From Anagrus nilaparvatae (lineage: Eukaryota > Arthropoda > Insecta > Hymenoptera > Mymaridae): a stretch of 64,000 bases of DNA. This document shows positions 48,311 through 60,198 of this stretch, piece after piece. Both the position numbers and the translations under genes were made by a program. Each line of letters starts with the position of its first letter. The first letter of the stretch is position 1. The notes beneath the pieces are model-generated. The model saw only the letters and a list, made by a program, of their open reading frames with translations, was not told the DNA's origin and made no database searches. The stretch covers positions 5,722,501 to 5,786,500 of the forward strand of contig JAKSXM010000237.1 in assembly GCA_022575985.1 (NCBI GenBank), in the 5' to 3' direction.

Positions 48311-50968
48311 ATAATTTCCTCATAAAAAAAAACGCAGTAATATAAGTAAAAATCAAATATCAAATATCATTATTAAATTATTAAATTATACACACAAAAA
48401 ATACGTATATACACAATTTACACACATAAAATGCTTTTTTAATTTTATTTGAGTACATTCTTGGTTATAATTCCCTTTTGTCTCTTCTTGTCTTAAAATT
48501 AATAATGGAGTATAAATTTTTGAAAAAATCATTAAAAAACAAAATTTAAAAAAAAAAAAAAAAAAATTAATGGCAAAAGTTATTGTTGTATTTATTTATT
48601 TATTTATTTTATTTTTCAAAAAAAGAGGAGTTAATAATACGATAAATTAAATTTCAACTAAATATTGTTGATAAATAATTTTATAAACACAAAATGATAA
48701 AATTTTTCAATTACAAAAGAAAAATTTATAATTATGAAAGGTAAAATTGTATATAAATTTCTTTTCTCCCCTAAACTGCTCGGAATTTTCCCCAGTTGGA
48801 AATGATTGTTTGGATTGAACTTGTGGGGTGAGCTAGATCTTCGATCTCTAGATTTAAGGATGAATGACCCTCGAATTGTAGTGGGGTGAGCTAGATTCTT
48901 GACTCTGGGAAGAGAGTTGAATGGCCCTCACATATAATCTAAAGCAAAAAAATATAACTGGGCCTAATTGCAGAGAAGCGATTTACTCTAGGACAATCGG
49001 TTGACAATTAGCTGCAGTACAGCTCAGCAAGTTCATGCTCTTTGTTTCAGAGTGAAGATCCGAGGAAATACGGGAGATGTAACTGAAGCTCAATAATGTA
49101 TGTCCTATAAATTGATGCTATTTTGTTAATATAAAAAAGAAATATAATAATAATATAAAATAATTCAATAAAAGTATAATAATTAAATATTAAATAAGTA
49201 AATAGTATGTAAGTAATTTAAATAAAATGATATAAATATGCAGAAAAGAGATTAAGTAAAAGGAGAAATTTATAAAAAAAAAAATAGACCGAAATATAAT
49301 TACTAAGAATAAAATATATATTATATAATATGAATATTATTTTTAATTTTTTTTATTGAAGGTAGAAATATAAATGGATAAATAAATAAATAACTAAACG
49401 TTTAAAAAAAAAAATAAATAAATAAAGATAAATTAAAAAAATTAACTTTTTTATTATGATATTAATGTACTATATTTAAACTTTTTAATTTATTAAAAAT
49501 TTGTACCTGAAAAGAAATTTAAATTAAATTTGATACGTTATTTTTTTATTTTCGTAGAATGTACACTTCATATTAACAGAATGTACACTTAATTTACAGA
49601 ACAAAATGATATTTTATGTTTTACATATTTTACTTATTTTATTAATTTCATATGACAATATTGCAAATAAACTTCATATATTTGAATGAAATTTCACGCT
49701 AAATACATGTATAAATTTTTTTCTTTTTTATGCTTATCTACTTCCGTATAATATCCTACACCATGATGAAAAGTCTGATTCAAATACACAAAAAAATTTT
49801 TTGAATGCAAAAATTCAAAATAATCAATCTCTACAAATTATAATTGTAACTACATTTTTTTTCATCTGTTGATATATTTATAATAAATTAACTCAAATTA
49901 TATTTAATATATCGAAATATTGCCAAAATTAGCCTTGCAAAAGAATTTTTTTTAGCGCAAAAATCTTAAAACACTAAAATTAAAAAAAAAAATTAACTAC
50001 ATATTTTACATCTATTGATAAAATTAAGATCAATTAACTTATATTAATCCCTAACTTATCAAAATATTGCTGAAATTAACGTTCCAAAAGCAATTTTTCA
50101 GCGCAAATTTTATTAAAACTAAACTTTTATTAGATTACAATTAAATATAATTTATTTTTAATAATTAAATTTATTATGATATTTTTAATTAATTAAATCA
50201 AAATATATTTATTTTAATTTATTTATTGATCCTTCTTTTTACAACTTGTTTTTGTATAATAATTAGACGACTTATAATAAATATTAAATCATAAATAATA
50301 AATAATTAATAATAGTATATAAGTATAAAATACATGGAGAAAAAGTTAACAAAATAACGAACAATAAAATGACGAAAATTAAATAAAGATTGAAACAACT
50401 TAACATCGAAATACAAACTTTTAATTTTTTTTAAAAATGTTATCAATAATAAACAAAAGAAAACAACAAAAAGAAAATTTTTTTTGAACACAATTTTTAT
50501 CATGCAGATTTTTACCTTCCACAATTATTCCAATAAAATTTATTGCTAAGGTATATATATTTAAGTTAATACCCCTTTTACAAGGAATGGAATTTGGCCC
50601 TTAGTAGAAGTAAACGTAACTAATCCATTTTATTTTACCTTTGTAATACTATTCTATGAATACAAAAATAAAATAGTAATAACGACTTAAGCTATAAATT
50701 GACAAACGATATAAATAAACAAATACAAAAATATAATTTATTTTTTATAAGTATGATTTGAAAAATAATACAATGTTTTTAACTATGAAAATTTGATAAA
50801 GTTCTGATAAATATAATGCATAAGAACAAATATTTACGAAGCACAATATTTTATTCTATTTTTTTTACTTTTTATCTCAAAGTCTTACGTATACGCAGAA
50901 AATTTTATATGTGTTTTTAAGTTGAAAGCTATAATCAGATTATGATCTTTTAAAATTATTTTTACCCA
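48311..50968. other. AT-rich region with a less AT-rich patch at 48,770-49,090
   Basis: The patch has two copies of GTGGGGTGAGCTAGAT, near 48,823 and 48,880, each followed by TTCGATCTC- or TTGACTCTG-like text and ending in GGCCCTCA or GACCCTCG. It might be a fragment of another LTR or UTR. The rest has simple A/T repeats (TAAATAAATAAA) and no gene. Confidence 0.4.
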
Positions 50969-51010
50969 TATATATATATATATATATATACAGGGTATTT
51001 CTAAATACGT
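50969..51010. repeat. (TA)n microsatellite next to a CAGGGTA transposon-like end
   Basis: About 10 TA repeats are followed by CAGGGTATTTCTAAATACG. The TA-CAGGG junction matches the style of ends at 4,269 and 37,252, but no partner end was found nearby. Confidence 0.5.
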
Positions 51011-53029
51011 GGTACATCAGGAAGGTTAGGTAAAATATATATTTAAGAAATGTCGGTATAACATAAATTCATCAAATTAAATATGCAACGAAATCGCTAT
51101 TACCGACAGCGATAAAAATTTGTTTTTAAATTTACGAGTAACAACTTCATACAATGATTAAAATAATGGACTCCGAAAAAAAATTGTTTTTTAAATAAAT
51201 GAAGCAATAATAATATTTAGTAAGAAATATTATTTATTTAATATTATTAGTTTACTTGTGCAAAAATAAAAAGTGATAAATAAACTTGAGTGATAATGTA
51301 AAAGAATGGGTTGTTTAATTGTAAATAAAATATTAAATAAATAATCTTGTTTGTTAAACATTTAAATATCATTATTCACGCATAATTGAAGTATAATTTT
51401 GTATAATAATATCGTACTTTAATCTATGGCCAAAAAATTATCAGATTTTTAGCAGAGATATAATTATCTATCTTTTATTTATAAGTGTCTAAATCTTATA
51501 TTAATAATAATTGATATTATTAGCATCTACACCTTGTATTAATACCAATATTAATAGCATCTACACCTTTTTCCCTACTTAGGCATTTCAACATAATTTG
51601 AAAGAAATTGTGCGAATCCATTGAACGTTGTGGTACAAGAACAAAGTTCTTATGAGCCACATTTGCTTTTACACTATTTCCTTATCCTTCTAAGGCATAT
51701 AAACAGGATCGACAAACCAATTTTATGGATTGAAATCTTTTCAATTTTGTAATAGAAAAATGCAATTATAATGAATCTAATTTATTTTTATTCTCATATC
51801 AGAAACAATATCAAGATATTATAGTAAATGAATTTATCATTCGTTAATAATTACAAATAGTTAAATATAAATTTATCGATGAATTGAACCAAGATTTTAT
51901 TACAAGAAAATTTATGTAATAAAATCTTGGTTTGATTCATCGAAAAATTCATATTTAAATATCAAGATATGATTGGATAACGTCAATAAATTTATTGTTT
52001 CTAAAAATTATAAATTTTATTTTTAATTTTCAACAACAAATTGCCTAGGTAAAAAATAACTGAATAAACTTTCCATTTTTTGGAAACGATTCGTTAATTT
52101 ATTTAATCTTTTTGTTAATTTTAACATATAAATAAAAGTAATATTCACAAATATTTTGAATAACACGTGCTGGAAGTACTCACATAAAAATAAGATCATG
52201 TTACAACACAGAGTGTTATCTGAACTATAATGTATAACGCCACCACCAACTTCAAGTTCCAAGTACTCCAGTTAAACACCAACTTATTGCATAAAATAAT
52301 TTGGATTAAATTTCTACCTCAAATTAAATTTCTCGTTGCATGATTTTAAATTTAATACTTATGCATCTGAAGAAAAAAACAAAAGATAAAATGTTTAATT
52401 AATTATTCTTTCATTAATTTTGTAATTATTTCAAATTAAATATTTTTTTATCTTTCTTTTGTACTCACATGCACGAGTATTGACCAAAAAATTGTTTAGC
52501 GAGAAAGTGAATCATGAAAGCCCAGTTCTACAAGTGGCTGCCACAGCCTACGTTCAATGAGTTTAATTGTTGCAACCATTATAAATTTAGTATCAGGATG
52601 ATAAAGTTGTTTAATACTTGGAAAAAAAATTTAATTCTTCAATAATGCTTTCTATTAATTTATTAAGCTGACTAGCCAACTGTTAATTTTTCTGGTAATT
52701 TGAGTAAATCTGGTCTTATCTTAACTGCATTTGTCAATTGAGCGTAACCAGTTTTTTGGGGCATATATTTCATTTGAAAGTTTAATAAAATGCCCCTGAT
52801 CTATAACTATAACTATCCAGGTATAATATACTGCCTACTGGATAATAAATGGCAAAATCCAGTACTTAAGGTAAAGCCAGATTTACAATAATTACAAGTT
52901 CGGTAGTCAGATTAATAAGAATATAGAAAACTTTCTATTTGTGAAGTAAATTTTATTCAAGGTATTAAACAACCTTATCATCTTAGCACTAAATTTGCAA
53001 TTGTAATTAATTGAATCCATTGAACAAAG
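51011..53029. other. AT-rich region with decayed, SEL1L-like neighbours
   Basis: Mixed-composition islands at 51,600-51,720, 52,490-52,620 and 52,680-52,880. The island at 52,530-52,620 (GCAGCCTACGTTCAATGAG, GATGATAAAGTTGTTTAATA) is an inverted relative of 52,960-53,045. No intact frame. These could be further broken exons of the SEL1L-like relic or copies of its intron ends. Confidence 0.35.
51876..51943. repeat. 68-bp hairpin, copy 1
   Basis: Arms of 29 bp (TCGATGAATTGAACCAAG and onward) with two mismatches and the 10-nt loop AGAAAATTTA. It is followed by AAATTCATATTTAAATATC and about 60 further bases that recur after the second copy. Confidence 0.85.
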
Positions 53030-53560
53030 GCTGTGACAGCTATTGTTCATCGAGAAAGTTAATTTATGGTCAAGATGTGGTTACATGTTTCCAAACTGCA
53101 AATGATCATCTACCCAATCTTGTTCTGTGGCTTCATTAAAATACTGGAGTCTTTTGCTGGATCATGCTAAACTGATCTTCTTCCATACAAGTGCATTAAA
53201 CCTAGATCATTTTGACCAACTGTGTTCCCTGATTCTAATGATTTCTTAAAGTACATGTATGCTGTTTCATTGTCTTGTTTTACAATTGATATTTTAAAAA
53301 TCACTTCTTTCCAAATATAACTACAAAAATAATTATTAATTTTATTTAAAATATTCTAATATTTTTTATTTTTATTAATTATTTATAAAGATTTTACTTT
53401 TCCTACATTTGCCATGGTAACAGAATTTCTAGCATTGTCAGCGTGCTGAAAATAATCTACAGCTCTTTAAAGGCCAAAAGGTACACCTCTTCTACCTCGA
53501 CAATTCAATGGGCCTAATCCAACTTTGACTGGTATTGTATATCTTCTTTTTTAGCTAAAT
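53030..53560 (-). pseudogene. SEL1L-like (Sel1-repeat) pseudogene, two relic exons
   Basis: SEL1L is the ER-membrane partner of the HRD1 ubiquitin ligase in ER-associated degradation. On the minus strand 53,535-53,405 reads VGLGPLNCRGRRGVP and RAVDYFQHADNARNS. A GTAAAAT donor, an AT-rich intron of about 85 bp and a TTTTTGTAG acceptor follow. The next block (53,320-53,080) reads KQDNETAYMYFKKSLESGN, TVGQNDLGLMHLYGR and, after a stop, HDPAK. This matches consecutive Sel1 repeats of SEL1L. Stops (GL*RAV, SV*HDP) and a frameshift kill it. Retained introns show it arose by DNA duplication, not by a processed copy. Confidence 0.7.
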
Positions 53561-54086
53561 AATTATTTAGAAAAAAATTTTAATAATTATTGTACATAAA
53601 ATCCTTATAAAATTTAAGGATAGATAATAAATTAATGTTTTTTAAATATTAATTACCTAAATATTTTTTCTTTGCTGTTTTGTACTCGGATGCATAAGTT
53701 TTGAATAACATCTTGTTTATTGCAAAAAGTGAATTTAGGCCCAGATGGAATTGAGCAATAATTTGACGTTATCCAGATTACTTGGAACTTCCATGTATTT
53801 TGAAATTAGTGCTGAGCCAAAATTTATGGTAGTGTTTTAAAATGGTAATGCAGATGATCATCTGTACTGAAGCAAAAGACTAAAACAAAATTTGCATATT
53901 GAAAAAAGAGTACTGTACAATATCGAATAAAATATTTTTAGTATCTGCTTTTCCAGATGTCATTAAAAATTAATTTATTAAAAATTTTTAAAAACTTTTA
54001 AAAAAAAGGAGAAAACTAATAATGAAATCTTGTTATACCTTGTTTAAAATTAATAGAAATTTTTATCCACTTTTGCTTCTTTTTAA
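53561..54086. other. AT-rich region with a possible further relic exon
   Basis: Near 53,690-53,890 composition is mixed and minus-strand frames are short and broken. No family was assigned. Confidence 0.3.
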
Positions 54087-57000
54087 AAAGAGCTTGGCCG
54101 TATAAGATAGGCGAATTTGCACTCACCCTGTATAGCTAATTTCAATTAAGCATGTGTTTAGGTGTCAAAAAAGAAAATTTTTCGCGTTGGTTTTAGCCCT
54201 CTAGCCCTTTTCTGTTGCCCATACCTCAAAAAACGTCTAAAAATCGACATTTTTTTTCACATATTTTCATAATAACACAACTTTTCGCCATGTTAACCTT
54301 TTTAGACCTAACTGGGCTTATTCGACGGGGAATCTAACGTACTTTTTGGGAATATTTTTTGCGCGCCCTCCACGGCTCTTCTCCCTCCACCAGACGCTTA
54401 ATACTAGATTATCCAACAGTCAAAAAATTAAAAAAAACGATTTTTTTCGAGCACGTTCGGAGGTTTGCAAAAACATTTTTTTTTCTTATGTATATTTTTT
54501 ATTGAGCATTACCCTATTGGTCATAATTTTTAATTATAGGTGGTGGAACATGCCGAAAAATCGGAAAACCCGCTTTTTTCTTATTTTTTTCTTTCATCTT
54601 GATAGCAACATAACTTTTTGCCATGTTAACCTTTTTAGACCTAACTGGGCTTATTCGACGGGGAATCTAACGTACTTTTTGGGAATATTTTTTGCGCGCC
54701 CTCTACGGCCCTTCTCCCTCCACCAGACGCTTCAAACTATATTTTCCAACAGTCAAAAAATTTAAAAAAACGTTTTTTTTCAAGCACGTTCGGAGGTTTG
54801 CAAAAATTTTTTTTTTCTTATGTATATTTTTTGTTGAACATTACCCTAGTGATCATAATTTTTAATTATAGGTGGTGAAACATGCCGAAAAATCAAAAAA
54901 ACAATTTTTTTCTTATTTTTTTCTTTCGTCTACATAACAACATAACTCTTCGCCATGTTAACCTTTTTAGACCTACTTGGGCTTGTTCGATGGGGAATCT
55001 AACGTACTTTTTGGAAATATTTTATTAGCGCCCTCCACGGCTCTCTTTCCTCCACCAGACGCTTAAAACTAGATTTTCAAAAAATCAAAAAATCGAAAAA
55101 ACTATTTTTTCTTATATTCTTCTTTCATATTTTTAATATTACATAACTCTTCAGCATTTTAACCTTTTTTGACCTACCTGGCCTTGTTTGATGGGAAATC
55201 TAACGCATTTTTCGAAAACATTTTTATTCCTCGTACCTCCCATCCCCCTCTTTCCCCCCACTAGACGCTTAAAACTTTACTTTAGAAAAGTCAAAAAATT
55301 AAAAAATCCGATATTTTCCTATAGCACTTTAAAAGTCACGGTAAATAATTTTTTTTTCTAATGTATATTTTTTGTAGAAGATTACCGTACTGGTCATAAT
55401 TTTTTACTATAGGTAGTGGAACATGCCTAAAATGATTTGAAGATTAATTAAGAATTAGCAGTATTGAATATTATAGACGAAACACGCTTTAAAAGACACG
55501 TCAAAAAATTTTTTTCTATTTGTATTTTTTTTGATGAGCATTACCGTAATGGTCATAATTTTTCATTATAGGTGGTGGAACAAGACCAGAAAACGTTTAC
55601 ACTCAGATAAAAATATGGAATGGTCTTAATCCACGCTCAACCGACTATTTTTTTGACGATGATTAGGAATACGATAATACTGATAATTAAATACACTTTT
55701 TTATTTAATTTTAATTTTATTAATGGTGGTTTATTTTCTTCTCTAATTATATACATTTTTTAATACTGATTTCATAAGAATGATCATTTTCAAAAGTATG
55801 TAGATTTAAGAACCTATAATATGTAAAAATTATTAAAATTCAGTGCATTGAAACAAAATAAAATTATATATTGTTTAGTCTATACTATATTCAATACTGC
55901 TAATTATTAATTAATCTTCAAATCACTTTAGGAATGTTCCACTACCTGTAGTAAAAAATTATGACCAGTACGGTAATGTTCAACAATAAATATACATAAA
56001 AAAAAAATATTTTCCGAAAAATGAGCTTAGATTCCCCTTCAAACAAGGCCAGATAAATCAAAAATGGTTAAAATGTTCAAGAGTTATGTAATATTAAAAA
56101 TATGAAAGAAGAAAATAAGAAAAAATGGTTTTTTCGATTTTTTGGCATGTTTCACCACCTATAATGAAAAATTATGAAAAGTTCGGTAATGCTTAACAAA
56201 GACTACACATAAGAAAAATTAAATATTCTGAATCTCTGAACATGCTAAAAAAAAATCCTTTTTTTCAATTTTTTGACTCTTTGAAAATCTAGTTTTAAGC
56301 GTCTGGTGGAGGGAGAAGGGCCGTGGAGGGCGCGAAAAAAATATTTCCAAAAAGTACGTTAGATTCCCCATCGAACGAGCCCAAGTAGGTCCAAAAAGGT
56401 TAACATGGCGAAGAGTTATGTTGTTATGTAGACGAAAGAAAAAAACAAGAAAAAAATGGTTTTTCCGATTTTTCGGCTTGTTCTAACACCTATAATTAAA
56501 AATAATGACCACTAGGGTAATGTTTAACAAAAAATATACATATGAAAAAAAAAAGTTTTTGCAAACCTCCGAACGTGCTCGAAAAAAATCGTTTTTTTTA
56601 ATTATTTGACTGTTGGAAAATCTAGTTTTAAGCGTCTGGTGGAGGGAGAAGGGCCGTGGAGGGCGCACAAAAAATATTCCCAAAAAGTACGTTAGATTCC
56701 CCGTCGAATAAGCCCAGTTAGGTCTAAAAATGTTAACATGGCGAAAAGTTATGTTGCTATAAAGATGAAAGAAAAAAATAATAAAAAAACGGTTTTTCCG
56801 ATTTTCCGGCATGTTCCACCACCTATAATTAAAAATTATGACCACTAGGGTAATGTTCAATAAAAAGTATACATAAGGAAAAAAAAAGTTTTTGCAAACC
56901 TCCGAACTTGCTCGAAAATTATCGTTTTTTTTAATTTTTTGACTGTTGGAAAATCTAGTTTTAAGCGTCTGGTGGAGGGAGAAGGGCCGTAAAAGGCGCG

Positions 57001-57281
57001 CAAAAAATATTCCCAAAAAGTACGTTAGATTCCCCGTCGAATAAGCCCAGTTAGCTCGAAAAAGGTTAACATGGCGAAAAGTTGTGTTATTATGAAAATA
57101 TGTGGAAAAAAAATGTCGATTTTTAGACGTTTTTTGAGGTAGCGGGCAACAGAAAAGGGCTAGAGGGCTAAAACCAACGCGAAAAATTTTCTTTTTTGAT
57201 ACCTAAACACATGCTTAATTGAAATTAGCTATACAGGGTGAGTGCAAATTCGCCTATCTTATACGGCCAAGCTCTTTATCC
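54087..57281. repeat. 3.2-kb palindrome of 333-bp tandem units
   Basis: The left arm (54,087-55,470) is the reverse complement of the right arm (55,890-57,281), with a central region of about 420 bp. The outer limit is AAAGAGCTTGGCCGTATAAG at the left and its mirror at the right. Each arm then shows GGCGAATTTGCACTCACCCTG with TATAGCTAATTTC inward. Inside each arm are three to four units with a period of 332-333 bp: first near 54,348, next 54,681, next 55,013. Shared words are GGGAATCTAACGTACTTTTT and TCCCTCCACCAGACGCTT. The CACCCTG-TA motif points outward, opposite to what a simple transposon ending there would show. Confidence 0.9.
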
Positions 57282-58960
57282 AGGTTCCAGCCAATATTTA
57301 TTTGTGCATGTTTTAATAAAAGCTGAAATTAAAAACAAATTTTGAATTTTTTTTTATTTTTTGTAAACAATAAAACGTAATTTTAATCCACAACAACTTT
57401 AAGGTTATGTATTCATTGTTCTGCAGTAAATAGACAATTTTTAAGAAATGATTTTTAAAAAATTATACTCATCTTTTAATATATTAAATTTCTGAACATT
57501 CCATTAATTAATTCCTTTCTTTTGGCCCTTCTTTATAATTTCTTTACACAAATTTAGACAATTCATCCATCACAAAAAGCAACTGCAAAATAATATTTAA
57601 AAATGCCTGTTTTATATCTGTTATTTGACTTCAATATACACGGTGTTGTTTTCTCGCAAGTCATACTGATATAAATCAAATGCTCATTTTCTGCCCAAAA
57701 TGACCAAATTTCAAATTGCAGCCAAAATTGTAATCTTTGATAAAAATTATTTTTAAATTGATAATTTTTAAAATGAAAAATTTAAGATTTTTAAAAATTA
57801 AGCATGAAGTAGAAAATTTTTGAGTCCTATAAAACCCGTTTTCATTCAAAAAAAATTTAATAGCAATCTAAAAACGATTACAAAATCACCCCTTGTTTTG
57901 GAAAACCTCCCCCTTTTTGCAAATTCATGGTGACTTTTATGTGAAATTCATTGTGAAATTATATTTAAAATTTTTAATTCCAGACCAAAATTAAGAAAAT
58001 TTTAGATTTTTTAAAATTATAATTACAAGGTTAAAATTTAAACTATATTTGAAACAAAAAAATCTATTTCATATAGCAAGGGTATTTCAATATCATTGGA
58101 ACACAAAATTACGCCAAATGGTTGCGGATCGATTTATTATTTTGAAAAAATATGCAGACCACCCTCTGTTCATTCCAATGGGCCTTCTGGGCCTAAAAAA
58201 AGGGAGCTCAATGCGTTACAATAATTTGATAAAATAGGGTTTTTAAGCAATTTCTTAAATATCCCAGTCATCGTACAATTTAACCAAAATACTGATCCCG
58301 GTTAATCTTATTTTTTAGTTTTAATTTTTTATTACCTATTATCTCATCGTTATAGACAAAAAAATTCATTTTTGGCCCAAAATGACCAATTTTTAAATTG
58401 CTGCCAAAGTTCAATTTTTTTATGAAAATGCGTTCTATAGGCTTTAACAATTTTCCAAAAATTTTACTATAAATAGTTTCCAAAATATCGCTTTTCAAAG
58501 ACAATGATTAAAAAACTTTTTTTCAGAAAAATTGAAATTAGACGAATTTTTTTTGGCCTATAAAACCCATTTCTATAAAAATTTTTGCAGCAATTTAGAA
58601 ATTGGTCGTGTGGGCCAAAAATGTGGGCATTAGGCAAATATCGAGTCAAAGATCGAATCAAAGATTGAGACAAAGATCGAGTCAAAGATCTATAAACTAA
58701 AGATCTATACTCATCATTCTTCTTCTGTTACAATTTTTGTAAATTTCAAATTTATTTTCTGTTTTCGTCTTTTCACTATGGAGATGTGGTTCTAAAAAAT
58801 CAATGATATCTTTTAAAAAATTGTTTAGATGATGACTGCTTATTATTACGTTAATCTAATTTTCTAAAGTTCTCTAAGCATTAAAAGCAAGTGGCACATT
58901 AGTTAAAATAATATTCCATGCAATTTTAAATATTTGAATTTATTCTTCAATAGTATATTT
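57282..58960. repeat. Diffuse direct repeats and a 12-bp tandem repeat
   Basis: A segment near 57,690-57,860 (TGCCCAAAATGACCAAATTT, TTGCAGCCAAAATT, CCTATAAAACCCGTTTTCAT) recurs at about 58,370-58,600 in similar order. At 58,638-58,692 five units of GAGTCAAAGATC form a short tandem array. A plus-strand open frame at 58,049-58,237 has no recognisable motif. Confidence 0.5.
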
Positions 58961-58973
58961 TGAATGATTAAAA

Positions 58974-59042
58974 TCGATGAATCGAAATAAAGATTTTATT
59001 ACATAAATTTTCTTGTAATAAAATCTTGGTTCAATTCATCGA
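58974..59042. repeat. 69-bp hairpin, copy 2, inverted relative to copy 1
   Basis: This is the reverse complement of the hairpin at 51,876-51,943 (loop TAAATTTTCT instead of AGAAAATTTA; the GGTTCAATTCATCGA arm now at the right). The downstream flank AAATTCATATTTAAATATC is in the same orientation as at the other copy. Confidence 0.85.
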
Positions 59043-59118
59043 TAAATTCATATTTAAATATCAAGATATGATTGGAGAATTTCAATAAATTTATTGTTTC
59101 TAAAAATTATAAATTTTT

Positions 59119-60198
59119 TAATTTTTTAATGAGAGCAAAAGGGTTGAAATTCTAAAACGTAAAACTAAGTTTTGTTTAGCTTTTTTTTTTAAATTTTAGT
59201 ATGTACTATTTTTTTTATTTACTTTCATTTTTAATTTCTGGGTGTTTATTCAAAACTTTTTCTACAAAAGAAAGTTATTGTGCATTCAATTAAATTTGTT
59301 GCAAAAATTATTCTTGGTCTTTTTTATTTTGAACTTTGAAATATTCTTCTAATCCTTAAAAATTATTGAAATTGTTATGGCTAAAACTGGTACCATTTTT
59401 GCACATTAACAGGGAATAAATAATTTATTCTAAATTTTTCATTTGAGTAGTAAAAAAAGCAGCAGAAAAATTTATTCATTTTTTAGGAGTTGGTACATAT
59501 TTAAGATTTTTCTGCAAATTTCAATTTCTCACAATAAAAAGTAATTTTCTAAAATTTAAACATTCTTAGCAATATAAGAATCTTGATATAGTATATGAAA
59601 TCTTACTTTATGAAATGTTTACATGAAAATAAAAAAATTTTTTAAATTTGTGTTATTTAGAAAAAAAAATTAAGATGCACTTTAATCACATAATAATTCG
59701 CATTATTAAACAAATATAAGTATTTTCTTTTTAAGTTATTTTTTAAGAGCATTGTTTTTGATAATTTTTACATAATTATAATAATAATTTTCAAAATTCT
59801 TTAACCAACACAACAATCTATGGTCATTAAAAAATAAATTTAAAATTTTTTTTGCTGAAGAATATTTAATTTTAAATACTGAATTTTTCAAAAGGAACCT
59901 TTACTTTGAAAATAAATTAACTTAGATTTCATATTTTTACATAAAAATTTGCCTACTTATTGTTTAAAATATAATAAATGTGTTGGTTACAGAATCATTC
60001 ATTTTTTCAAAAAAAATGCATTTGAATTAAGTTTTCCAAATGTGTAAATGTTTTTCAGTTTTTAAATCATAATTACATGCAAAATTTATAATTTTAATAA
60101 ATTATAAAATTTTGCTACAAAATATAAGCGAAATGAAACACAAAGCAAAACCGAGTTTGTAAAGATTACTTTGTTCTATTGAAAATGTATTTATTTTT
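59119..60198. other. AT-rich region upstream of the transposase stop
   Basis: No gene, tandem array or terminal motif is seen. The 3' UTR of the minus-strand transposase gene must lie at the right end of this stretch, but no clear AATAAA could be assigned. Confidence 0.35.

Noticed and set aside
48823..48957. Possible tRNA or structured RNA in the GTGGGGTGAGCTAGAT patch
   Set aside because: No cloverleaf or conserved A and B boxes could be drawn, and the two copies look like a plain duplication.
54346..54765. 139-codon open frame, and its mirror at 56,483-57,016
   Set aside because: Both lie in the 333-bp repeats, whose length is a multiple of three. No known domain is present, so they are not annotated as genes.
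58049..58237. 62-codon frame starting MKQKNLFHIARV
   Set aside because: It has no motif, lies in diffuse repeats, and its length is expected by chance in such sequence.
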